A stretch of DNA of 6,374 nt from an uncultured Pseudomonadota bacterium (GTDB taxonomy: Bacteria; Myxococcota_A; Polyangia; HGW-17). The notes under the pieces were generated by a model that saw only the letters and a list, made by a program, of their open reading frames with translations, ran no database searches and was not told where the DNA came from. Shown here in pieces: positions 1 to 5,600 of the stretch (position 1 is the first letter of the stretch; every line of letters begins with the position of its first letter). The stretch spans positions 1-6,374 of the forward strand of contig CALKWH010000476.1 in the NCBI GenBank assembly GCA_938004375.1. Direction: 5' to 3'. The translations under genes and the position numbers were made by a program.

Positions 1-1
1 C

Positions 2-190
2 CGATACGACGACCCCGAGGAGAAGATCCGCACCCGCCTGGCCGAGTTCCAGAAGAAGACACTGCCGGCCGTCGCCGTGCTCACCGACCGTGGCATCCCC
101 CAGGTCCGCGTGCCCGGCAACCTCCCCGTTTTCACCGACGAGCTCGTCCGGGCCAGCGTTCTCGAGGCCCTGACCCCCGTCCTCCGGTAG
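2..190 (+). CDS. adk: Adenylate kinase, C-terminal fragment (cut by window edge)
   Basis: This is the last 62 codons of a gene that begins before the window; it ends at TAG 188-190. Adenylate kinase converts ATP + AMP to 2 ADP in the cytoplasm. The fragment opens with the pattern R-Y-D-D-P-E-E-K-I-R-T-R-L, the family's R-x-D-D-x-E-x-x-[IV]-R-x-R-L block just after the LID domain. It carries the two arginines that contact the substrate phosphates (equivalent to E. coli R156 and R167) and the conserved DD pair. The remainder fits the C-terminal CORE helix. The nucleotide-binding P-loop and most of the LID lie outside the window and cannot be checked. The next gene starts 38 bp downstream on the same strand, so the two could share a transcript. 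I am fairly sure of the family, though a related nucleoside monophosphate kinase is possible. Confidence 0.8.
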   Translation, partial: RYDDPEEKIRTRLAEFQKKTLPAVAVLTDRGIPQVRVPGNLPVFTDELVRASVLEALTPVLR

Positions 191-216
191 ATGACAATTT
201 CCGTCACGTCAAATCC

Positions 217-223
217 AGGGAGG
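217..223 (+). promoter_or_regulatory. Ribosome binding site for the S9 peptidase gene
   Basis: AGGGAGG lies 5 bases before the ATG at 229-231. This strong Shine-Dalgarno site fixes the true start of the peptidase gene at 229, upstream of the in-frame TAG. By contrast, the TTG at 415 has no purine-rich site before it. Confidence 0.75.
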
Positions 224-228
224 AAGAC

Positions 229-351
229 ATGAGAAGCGTAGTATCCAGACGCTGGGTCGCACCCGTGTCCGCGTTCCTCACGGCCGCCGCGTTTCTTTCG
301 TCCGCCGTGCTCTTCACGTCCGGGTGCTCCCCCGCCCCGGCGCCGCGGTAG
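229..351 (+). CDS. N-terminal lipoprotein signal peptide of the S9 peptidase gene, ending at an in-frame TAG
   Basis: Forty codons run from ATG 229 to TAG 349-351. The peptide has a basic N-region (arginines at 2, 7 and 8), a hydrophobic stretch at about residues 10-30, and then T-S-G-C at 30-33, a loose lipobox with Cys33 as the likely lipidated residue. A short Ser/Pro/Ala linker follows before the stop. This is how a secreted lipoprotein begins, not a finished protein. The frame is the same as that of the peptidase at 415-2568. The 21 codons between the TAG and position 415 are also open and mostly end in G or C, as in the rest of the gene. I therefore read this as the first part of the peptidase gene, separated by one nonsense codon. 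A stand-alone 40-residue lipopeptide is possible but less likely. Confidence 0.7.
   Translation: MRSVVSRRWVAPVSAFLTAAAFLSSAVLFTSGCSPAPAPR
349..351 (+). other. In-frame amber codon interrupting the peptidase gene
   Basis: TAG sits at codon 41 of an otherwise open 779-codon frame (229-2568). A single C-to-T change at 349 would convert a CAG (Gln) codon into this TAG. It could be a real nonsense mutation, a base-calling or consensus error, or a site of readthrough. TAG also seems to end two neighbouring genes (adk at 188-190 and the unknown membrane protein at 2622-2624), so amber reassignment across the genome is unlikely. Confidence 0.75.
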
Positions 352-414
352 AAGGCCGCCGTAGTCGCCCCGGCGCCCCGTCTGTCCATCGCGGACGCCG
401 CCGCCGGTCTCGAA

Positions 415-2568
415 TTGAAAGCCCCGCCGGCGGCCATGACCTGGTCCCCCGACGGCGGGACCCTCGCCTGGCTGGAGCCCGGCCCCGATGGGTTGAACCA
501 GCTCGTCGGCTTCGACGCGAAGGCCGGACGCAAGCGGGTCCTGGCGCGACCGATGGAGCTGGTCGCCCGACTCGTGGAGAGCGAGGAGGAGAAGGCCATG
601 CGGGAGCGGCGCCGGCAGTCGGCCACTGGCATCATGCAATATGCCTGGTTCCCGGACGGTCGCCGGATCCTGGTACCGGTCGGCCGGGCGCTGGTGGTGA
701 TCGACTTGACTGGGGCCCCGCCCCGCAGGCTCATGGATGAAAATCATCCGGGGCTCCCCGCGGGCGCGCCGATGCTGGACGTGCGCCTGGCGCCCGACGG
801 CCGGGCCGTCTCGTTCTCCTGTGGCGGCGACCTCTATCTCCTGGACACCGAGGACGGGTCGCTCGAGCGCGCCACGGCCGAGGCCACGAAGACCCGCTTC
901 TTCGGGCTCGCCGAGTTTGCCGCCCAGGAGGAGATGGACCGGCACGAGGGGGCTTGGTGGTCGCACGACGGAGCGACCATTGCCTTCACCGACGTGGACG
1001 AGTCCGCCGTCACCATCCGGGAGCGGCCCGACCTTGGTGAGAAGAGCGCCACCATCGTCTCCCAGCGTTATCCCGCGGCGGGGACGCCCAACGCCGTGGT
1101 GCGCCTGCGGTATCGCCGTCGTGGAGGTGCGGTCGCCGGTGAGTGGCGGTTGGGCGCGTACGAGTATCTTGCCCGACTCGTCTGGCTCGACGATCGGCGC
1201 GCGCTGGTGGCCGTGCAGGACCGGGAGCAGGTTCGCCTCCGCCTTTTCTCGTGCGAGGTAGGACGCACGGACTGTGATCCGGTCCTCGAGGAACGCGACG
1301 CGGACTTCGTGGAGCTGCATCACGACCTGGCGCGCATGGACGCAGGAAAATTCCTTTGGAGCTCCGAGACGCCTCACTGCTGGCGACCGGGGCCTGCCCG
1401 GGGCCGAAAGACGCTGTTCGTGATCGACCCGAAGGCACCCCGACGGACCTCTCCATGCACCTCCGGCGGGGTCGGGGTCGAGCTCCCTGCGCCCGTCGCC
1501 GAGCTCGTTCTGCCCTCGGACGTGACCTTCGGTGACGTGGTCGCGGTCTCTTCAAAAGACGACCGGGTCGCGGTGAGCGCCTTCGCCGCGCGGGGGCGGG
1601 AGCGTCGCATGTACCTGTGGAATCCCGGCACCGGGGAGACGACGCGGCTCGGACCTACCGGGGCGACCTGGATCACCGCCCGGTTCTCCCCCGACTTCAC
1701 CCGCTTCTCGGCCCAACTCGGGCGGCCGGAGGTCACGGACGAGACGGCGGTCTTCACCCTTGACGGCGCGCGGGTCCACACCGTGGTCGCCTCCGCCGGC
1801 CTCCCCGCCATGGTTCCGGCGACGGAGGTGGACGTGCCGTCCTCGGCCGGCGGCACGACGCTCAACGGGCTGCTGTGGTCGCCACCGGGTTCTTCCCGGG
1901 CCCGCCGGCCGGCCATCATCTACGTCTACGGGGGACCTCACGGACACATGGTGCAGCGCCGCCTCACGCGCAACCACTTGTGGTGCCGCGCGATGGCGGA
2001 CGCGGGGTTCCACGTGCTGATGGTGGACGGCCGCGGCGGCATGTACCGGGATCGATCCTTCGCCAAGGCCCCCCGCCTGGCGTTCGGCGACTACGATGTG
2101 CAGGACGTGCGCGACGCGGTCGCCTATCTGAGGAAGGTGCCGGGCGTGGATCCGGCCCGAATTGGGCTGTGGGGCTGGAGCTATGGCGGGTATCTGGCCG
2201 TCGCCGCGCTCTTTCGGGACACCGGCCTCGCGGCGGCCGTCGCGGTCGCCCCGCCCGTGGACTGGCGCCTGTACGACACCCACTACACCGAGCGGTACCT
2301 CGGGTTGCCCCAGGCGCATCCTGAGACCTACACCCGCGCCAGCGTCCTTCAGGACCGGGCGCCCGCCCGCCCGCTGCTGGTCATTCACGGCATGAGCGAC
2401 GACAACGTCCTTCTGGTCAACAGCCTGCAGTTGTTCCAGAAGTTGCAGTCCGAGGCCGTCCTGTTCGACATGATGCTGTACCCGGGGCGCGCCCACAGCC
2501 TTTGGGGCGCCTCCACGCGGACCCACCTGCTGCTCACGATCGTGCGGTTCTTCAATCGGAATTTATGA
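415..2568 (+). CDS. DPP4-type prolyl dipeptidyl peptidase (family S9), open part of an interrupted lipoprotein gene
   Basis: The family removes X-Pro or X-Ala dipeptides from peptide N-termini, here probably in the periplasm or at the cell surface. Numbering from the TTG at 415, residues 1 to about 465 form the DPP4 N-terminal beta-propeller, with WSPDG-type blades, a Q-E-E segment at 171-173 like the dipeptidyl-peptidase Glu-Glu motif, and the hallmark R-Y-P-x-A-G-T-P-N at 218-226. Residues from about 470 to 717 are the alpha/beta-hydrolase domain, with nucleophile Ser589 in G-W-S-Y-G-G, Asp662 in H-G-M-S-D-D-N-V, His694 in P-G-R-A-H and the family block Y-T-E-R-Y-L-G at 624-630. The catalytic triad is complete. 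The TTG is probably not the real start: it has no ribosome site and cuts into the first blade. The natural gene should begin at 229, giving about 779 residues with a lipoprotein signal, but TAG 349-351 intervenes. It ends with TGA. The exact substrate is not known. Confidence 0.85.
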   Translation: MKAPPAAMTWSPDGGTLAWLEPGPDGLNQLVGFDAKAGRKRVLARPMELVARLVESEEEKAMRERRRQSATGIMQYAWFPDGRRILVPVGRALVVIDLTGAPPRRLMDENHPGLPAGAPMLDVRLAPDGRAVSFSCGGDLYLLDTEDGSLERATAEATKTRFFGLAEFAAQEEMDRHEGAWWSHDGATIAFTDVDESAVTIRERPDLGEKSATIVSQRYPAAGTPNAVVRLRYRRRGGAVAGEWRLGAYEYLARLVWLDDRRALVAVQDREQVRLRLFSCEVGRTDCDPVLEERDADFVELHHDLARMDAGKFLWSSETPHCWRPGPARGRKTLFVIDPKAPRRTSPCTSGGVGVELPAPVAELVLPSDVTFGDVVAVSSKDDRVAVSAFAARGRERRMYLWNPGTGETTRLGPTGATWITARFSPDFTRFSAQLGRPEVTDETAVFTLDGARVHTVVASAGLPAMVPATEVDVPSSAGGTTLNGLLWSPPGSSRARRPAIIYVYGGPHGHMVQRRLTRNHLWCRAMADAGFHVLMVDGRGGMYRDRSFAKAPRLAFGDYDVQDVRDAVAYLRKVPGVDPARIGLWGWSYGGYLAVAALFRDTGLAAAVAVAPPVDWRLYDTHYTERYLGLPQAHPETYTRASVLQDRAPARPLLVIHGMSDDNVLLVNSLQLFQKLQSEAVLFDMMLYPGRAHSLWGASTRTHLLLTIVRFFNRNL

Positions 2569-2621
2569 GAAACGTGAAGGCGTGAGGAAAAGACGGAGGG
2601 TACGCGGAGAAGGGTGGGGAA
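2569..2621. other. Convergent intergenic gap without a visible terminator
   Basis: This is 53 bp, purine-rich on the + strand, between the peptidase stop and the stop of the facing membrane-protein gene. I see no GC-rich hairpin with a T-run in either direction, so termination here may be Rho-dependent or lie inside the facing gene. Confidence 0.5.
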
Positions 2622-3854
2622 CTAGATGATGCCACGCTTCTTGCGCTTGGCGGCAGCATCGAGGACCGGCATCAGTTTCGCGGCCAGCTCGTTGGCGTCC
2701 TTGATGTAACTCTGCAGTTTGTAGAAGGAATCAATGACGTTGTTCCAGCGGGGGAGCATGGGGTCGATGACCTCGGTCTTGACCAGCAGGTTCAGCGAGT
2801 TCGGAGCCAGATCGCGCAGGTAGATGGCCATCTTGGTCTCGGCGACCTTGGCGTCCTTGTCTGCCTTGAGCACGAACTCCTTGCCGTCATGCATGAAGAC
2901 CTTCTCGTTCTCCTTGCCCTTCTTGCACGTGGTGCCGTCCTCTTCCTTGGGGCAGACCAGCGCTTCGGCTTGCACGGGGACGACCTTGCTGGCGTCGTTG
3001 TCCCAGAGCAGCATGTATTTGGCGCCCTCTTTGACGGCGGTCTCGTTCCGGGTCTGGATGGTTTTGGCCGTGTAATTATTGAGCAGTTGGAGCACCTTGA
3101 CCTTGTAGGCGTCCTTGTTCTCCTCGATGATCTGCTTGTCTTCGAGCTTGTCCATCCCTTCGACGATGCTCTTGGCGCTGTCGAGGGCCATCACATGACC
3201 GACGAAATTGCCATACTCTTCCTTGATCAGGGGGATGAGCGCGTAGAAGGTCACCAGATTGCCCATGAACTCCTTGCGCTGCTTGGGGGTGGGGATGTAA
3301 TTCAGTTTGAAGCCGGCCAGTTCGCCGAAGTCGGGATCCTTCAGGGCGAGATCCTGGGGCACGGTCAGCCAGGCGCCGACCTTGGTCGGGGGCGCGGCGA
3401 AGGCGGTCGCGAACTTGGTCAAATCGTTATTGATCAGATCCAGCGTCGCCTTCAGGCTCTTCGCGTCGTCGGTGGCCTTGTTGACCAGGTTGTTCTGCTC
3501 GACCCGGTGGCCGGAGCAGTAACCCAGACCCAGGGCGGGCAGCGCGCAGCACACGGCGATGAGAATCAGGGTCATCTTGGAGGTCTTGCCGACGGCGAAG
3601 TCGATCTCGACCGGGGCGGCGGCGACCGGGGCGGGCGCCCCGGGGGTCATGATCGGGACGCCGGGGGCCGGCACGGAGGGCATCCCGGGGGCGGGCATAC
3701 CGTCATCGGAGGCGGCGCGCATTTCGCCGGTGGGCGGACGCTCGTACCCCTGCTCCTGTCCGGGAAGACTGGATTCCAGATCTTTCTGAGAAGAGGTGCG
3801 AAGACGTTTGCGGCCGAGTCGTGCTTTGAGGTCAATGTTTTCGTTGTCAGACAC
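2622..3854 (-). CDS. Unrecognised single-pass membrane protein with Pro/Ala/Gly-rich linker
   Basis: The product has 410 residues. The start is a GTG (3852-3854) placed 6 bases after GGAGG, and the stop is TAG. I do not recognise the family. Visible parts are: a short basic N-terminus (K-A-R-L-G-R-K-R at 10-17); a polar region to about 50; a Pro/Ala/Gly/Met low-complexity linker at about 52-82; one membrane helix at about 94-114; and a largely helical, Lys/Asp/Asn-rich domain from 115 to about 400, ending in a basic K-R-K-K-R tail. With no cleavable signal peptide, the likely topology is N-terminus in the cytoplasm and C-terminal domain in the periplasm. C301 and C310 bracket a charged loop and could form a disulfide there. 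The Lys- and Asn-rich composition differs from the Arg/Ala-rich neighbours. It follows cdsA by 98 bp but has its own promoter, so it may be expressed independently. A role at the envelope is inference from topology and location only. Confidence 0.75.
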   Translation of the reverse strand: MSDNENIDLKARLGRKRLRTSSQKDLESSLPGQEQGYERPPTGEMRAASDDGMPAPGMPSVPAPGVPIMTPGAPAPVAAAPVEIDFAVGKTSKMTLILIAVCCALPALGLGYCSGHRVEQNNLVNKATDDAKSLKATLDLINNDLTKFATAFAAPPTKVGAWLTVPQDLALKDPDFGELAGFKLNYIPTPKQRKEFMGNLVTFYALIPLIKEEYGNFVGHVMALDSAKSIVEGMDKLEDKQIIEENKDAYKVKVLQLLNNYTAKTIQTRNETAVKEGAKYMLLWDNDASKVVPVQAEALVCPKEEDGTTCKKGKENEKVFMHDGKEFVLKADKDAKVAETKMAIYLRDLAPNSLNLLVKTEVIDPMLPRWNNVIDSFYKLQSYIKDANELAAKLMPVLDAAAKRKKRGII

Positions 3855-3860
3855 GGTAAT

Positions 3861-3865
3861 CCTCC
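3861..3865 (-). promoter_or_regulatory. Ribosome binding site deciding a GTG start
   Basis: On the - strand GGAGG lies 6 bases before GTG 3854-3852. This spacing supports the GTG as the start of the unknown membrane protein; no in-frame ATG nearby has a comparable site. Confidence 0.7.
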
Positions 3866-3879
3866 ATTCGAGAAGAGTC

Positions 3880-3899
3880 GCCGGAGGAGACCCCCCGGC
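3880..3899 (-). promoter_or_regulatory. Leader hairpin upstream of the unknown membrane-protein gene
   Basis: In the - strand transcript, GCCGGGGG pairs with CCTCCGGC across a four-base loop, giving an 8-bp stem with one G-U pair. It falls in the roughly 50-nt leader predicted from the promoter at 3911-3939. TCCTCC in its loop-side and 3' arm (3888-3883) is also perfectly complementary to the ribosome-site hexamer GGAGGA at 3865-3860, so two exclusive folds are possible. Whether this matters in the cell is unknown. Confidence 0.4.
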
Positions 3900-3910
3900 A
3901 GGTGGTGAAC

Positions 3911-3939
3911 ATAGTAGAAATCAGGGTGAAAAGTGTCAA
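3911..3939 (-). promoter_or_regulatory. Sigma70-type promoter for the unknown membrane-protein gene
   Basis: On the - strand a perfect TTGACA (3939-3934) is followed by a 17-bp spacer and TACTAT (3916-3911), which matches TATAAT at four of six positions. Transcription would begin near 3904, about 50 nt before the GTG start. It is the best promoter in the window and lies between the cdsA stop and the next gene. Confidence 0.7.
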
Positions 3940-3950
3940 GCGTTTTCACC
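3925..3950. promoter_or_regulatory. Perfect 8-bp inverted repeat straddling the -35 box (candidate operator)
   Basis: On the + strand GGTGAAAA (3925-3932) and TTTTCACC (3943-3950) are exact reverse complements, separated by 10 bases that hold the -35 hexamer. One arm lies in the -35/-10 spacer and the other just upstream of -35. The centre-to-centre spacing is 18 bp, which suits a dimeric repressor. A partial third copy, GGTGAAC, lies at 3904-3910 around the predicted start site. It could instead be a weak stem after cdsA, but no T-run follows directly. Confidence 0.45.
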
Positions 3951-3952
3951 GA

Positions 3953-4777
3953 TCAGGGCCCGGTTTGTGAATATGCGACATACAAATATATGAACATCAT
4001 TGGAGCCGCGAAGAGCACTGCGTCGATGCGGTCGAGCATGCCACCGTGACCGGGGATCAGGTTGCCCGAGTCCTTGACATTGTAAGTGCGTTTGACGAGG
4101 GACTCGGCGAGATCTCCGAACTGGCCCATGATCCCCACCAGGGCGCCCAGGGAGAGCGCGATCATCCAGGTCAGGCCGGGAACGTAGGTCATGGCCAACG
4201 CGCCCGCCCCCATGGAAGCGAGCAGACCGCCGAAGGAGCCCTCCCAGGTCTTGTTCGGGCTCACCAGTGGGGCGAGCTTGTGGCGCCCGAGGGTCTTGCC
4301 CATGAAATAGGCGCCGGTGTCGCCGAACCACACGATGGTGAGAGTGAACAGCACCCAGCGGCCGCCGTCGGGCATCTGCTTGATGAGCCCCGCGAAGGAC
4401 AGCAGATAGGCGATCAGGAACACGCCCACGAAGTGCTTGCCCAGGCGGGCGCCCGCGGTGGGCGGGTGCGGCGAGAAGATGATCAGGCCCAGGCTGATCA
4501 CCAATATGACCCACACGCCCAAGAGGAGCATGAACTGCGACAGCAGCATCATGAAAGCGCACAGCAGGGTGCCGGTCATGACCACGAACATACGGTCCCA
4601 GAGCTCCTGGGGGTCGAAGGCCATGATCGCATATTCGATCAGCGAGAGGAACACGGCGACCAGGATCAGCGCCGTCCAGGCGAAGGGGTTCTCCCACAGG
4701 GCGGCGCCGATCACGATCGGGGCGAGCACGGCCGCGGCGGCCACGCGTTTGAACAGGTTGGAGTTGAACAGGCTCAT
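3953..4777 (-). CDS. cdsA: Phosphatidate cytidylyltransferase (CDP-diacylglycerol synthase)
   Basis: CdsA makes CDP-diacylglycerol from phosphatidic acid and CTP in the inner membrane, the branch point for phosphatidylethanolamine, phosphatidylglycerol and cardiolipin. The 274-residue length is normal. The protein is strongly hydrophobic, with several membrane helices (for example about 11-28, 33-52, 63-80, 84-102, 115-132 and 140-158). The family signature is complete at 226-252: S-L-V-K-R, then K235-D236, then P-G-H-G-G at 242-246 and D249-R250-x-D252, which holds the metal- and nucleotide-binding aspartates. The conserved S-P-N-K-T-W-E-G block is at 173-180, and G-D-T-G-A-Y at 152-157. The ATG is preceded by AGAGGG, which overlaps the end of uppS. 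It starts 10 bp after the uppS stop, so the two are almost certainly one operon, as in many bacteria. The usual partners dxr and rseP do not follow. Confidence 0.96.
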   Translation of the reverse strand: MSLFNSNLFKRVAAAAVLAPIVIGAALWENPFAWTALILVAVFLSLIEYAIMAFDPQELWDRMFVVMTGTLLCAFMMLLSQFMLLLGVWVILVISLGLIIFSPHPPTAGARLGKHFVGVFLIAYLLSFAGLIKQMPDGGRWVLFTLTIVWFGDTGAYFMGKTLGRHKLAPLVSPNKTWEGSFGGLLASMGAGALAMTYVPGLTWMIALSLGALVGIMGQFGDLAESLVKRTYNVKDSGNLIPGHGGMLDRIDAVLFAAPMMFIYLYVAYSQTGP

Positions 4778-4787
4778 GAGGTCCCTC

Positions 4788-5522
4788 TCATTTGGGCAGT
4801 TGGTCCGGCGTGAGACCGAAGCGGCGCTCGCGGCCGGCGAACCGGGTGAGCGCGTCGTCGAGGTCGGCCTCGGCGAAGTCGGGCCAGCAGACGGGGGTGA
4901 AGACCAGCTCGGCGTAAGCCAGTTGCCACAACAGGAAATTGGAGATGCGCAGCTCGCCGGAGGTGCGGATCAGCAGATCCAGGGGGGGGAGATGCGCCGT
5001 GTATAAATATTTCTCGAAAGCCGGGCCGTCGAGGGCCTCGGGGGTGAGTTCCCCGGCGACGCAGGCGGCGGCGGCGGCACGGGCAGCCCGCAGGAGCTCC
5101 TCGCGTCCGCCGTAGGAGAGCGCGATGCAGAAGTCCATGCCGCGGTTGCCCGCCGAGGCGGCCTTCAGGTCGGCGATGGCGTCCTGCAGGTCGCCGGGAA
5201 GTCGGGAGAGCTCCCCGATGGTGGAGAAGCGGATGTCGTTGTCCAAGATCTCCGCGCGCTCGGCGACGATGTAGTGTCCCAGAAGCCGCATGAGGCCTTC
5301 GACCTCGGCGGTGGGACGACCCCAGTTCTGCTCGGAGAACGCGTAGAGCGTGAGGGCCCGCAGGCCGAGCTTGCGGGCATGGGTGGTGATTCGTTTCACG
5401 GCCCGCGCGCCCGCCTCGTGGCCGGCGAGCCGGGGCAACCCGCGCCCCTTCGCCCAGCGTCCGTTGCCGTCCATGATGATGGCGACGTGGCGGGGCAGGG
5501 CGGGATCGCGGGGCTCGGACAT
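4788..5522 (-). CDS. uppS: Undecaprenyl diphosphate synthase (cis-prenyltransferase)
   Basis: UppS extends farnesyl diphosphate with eight isopentenyl units to make C55 undecaprenyl diphosphate, the lipid carrier for peptidoglycan and surface polysaccharides. The 244 residues match the family's usual length. Key blocks are: H-V-A-I-I-M-D-G-N-G-R-W-A at 12-24, with catalytic Asp18; G-H-E-A-G at 34-38; Y-A-F-S-E-Q-N-W at 60-67; S-Y-G-G-R at 136-140; and the signature D-L-L-I-R-T-S-G-E at 182-190, then R-I-S-N-F-L-L-W-Q at 192-200. The C-terminal R-R-F-G is at 233-236. One small deviation is Q65 where many homologues have Glu (S-x-E-N-W). No Shine-Dalgarno site precedes the ATG, but a TATCCT box lies 7 bases upstream, so the transcript may be leaderless. 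It is followed directly by cdsA. Confidence 0.97.
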   Translation of the reverse strand: MSEPRDPALPRHVAIIMDGNGRWAKGRGLPRLAGHEAGARAVKRITTHARKLGLRALTLYAFSEQNWGRPTAEVEGLMRLLGHYIVAERAEILDNDIRFSTIGELSRLPGDLQDAIADLKAASAGNRGMDFCIALSYGGREELLRAARAAAAACVAGELTPEALDGPAFEKYLYTAHLPPLDLLIRTSGELRISNFLLWQLAYAELVFTPVCWPDFAEADLDDALTRFAGRERRFGLTPDQLPK

Positions 5523-5529
5523 GGCGCGC

Positions 5530-5559
5530 AGGATACAGGCACCGCCGGTGGTGGCGCAA
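5530..5559 (-). promoter_or_regulatory. Possible leaderless promoter of uppS
   Basis: On the - strand TATCCT (5535-5530) sits 7 bases before the uppS ATG. A weak -35 match, TTGCGC (5559-5554), lies 18 bp further upstream. Transcription would then begin at or very near the A of the ATG. The absence of any ribosome site supports this, but both hexamers are poor matches and GC-rich DNA produces such hits by chance. Confidence 0.3.
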
Positions 5560-5571
5560 GGGTTTTTTCAG

Positions 5572-5587
5572 GGCGCTTCGGAGCGCC
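5572..5587. repeat. Small perfect hairpin between the methyltransferase gene and uppS
   Basis: GGCGCT and AGCGCC form a 6-bp stem with a 4-base loop. A T6 run lies at 5563-5568 on the + strand, so in the direction of the genes the hairpin is followed by A residues, not T. It does not look like an intrinsic terminator; it could be an mRNA-end structure or chance. Confidence 0.35.
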
Positions 5588-5600
5588 GCCGCCGGACGGT

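Noticed and set aside
188..351. Genome-wide reassignment of TAG to an amino acid
   Set aside because: TAG seems to end adk at the normal family length and also ends the unknown membrane protein, so TAG appears to be an ordinary stop here; only a local event is supported.
1552..2526. 324-codon - strand frame opposite the peptidase catalytic domain
   Set aside because: It is an antisense shadow of a gene whose catalytic motifs are all intact on the + strand.
2889..3908. Long + strand frame (339 codons) opposite the unknown membrane protein
   Set aside because: It is the antisense shadow of 2622-3854: Gly/His/Arg-rich repeats mirror the Pro/Ala linker, it has no ribosome site, and the - strand gene has a promoter, ribosome site and a sensible membrane helix.
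3925..3955. Terminator of cdsA formed by the GGTGAAAA/TTTTCACC repeat
   Set aside because: The stem is AT-rich with a 10-base loop and lacks a directly following T-run; its position around a good -35 box makes an operator more likely.
5560..5587. Intrinsic terminator between the methyltransferase gene and uppS
   Set aside because: The hairpin is present, but the T6 run precedes it on the + strand and reads as A6 after it on the - strand, so neither direction has a stem followed by a U-tract.
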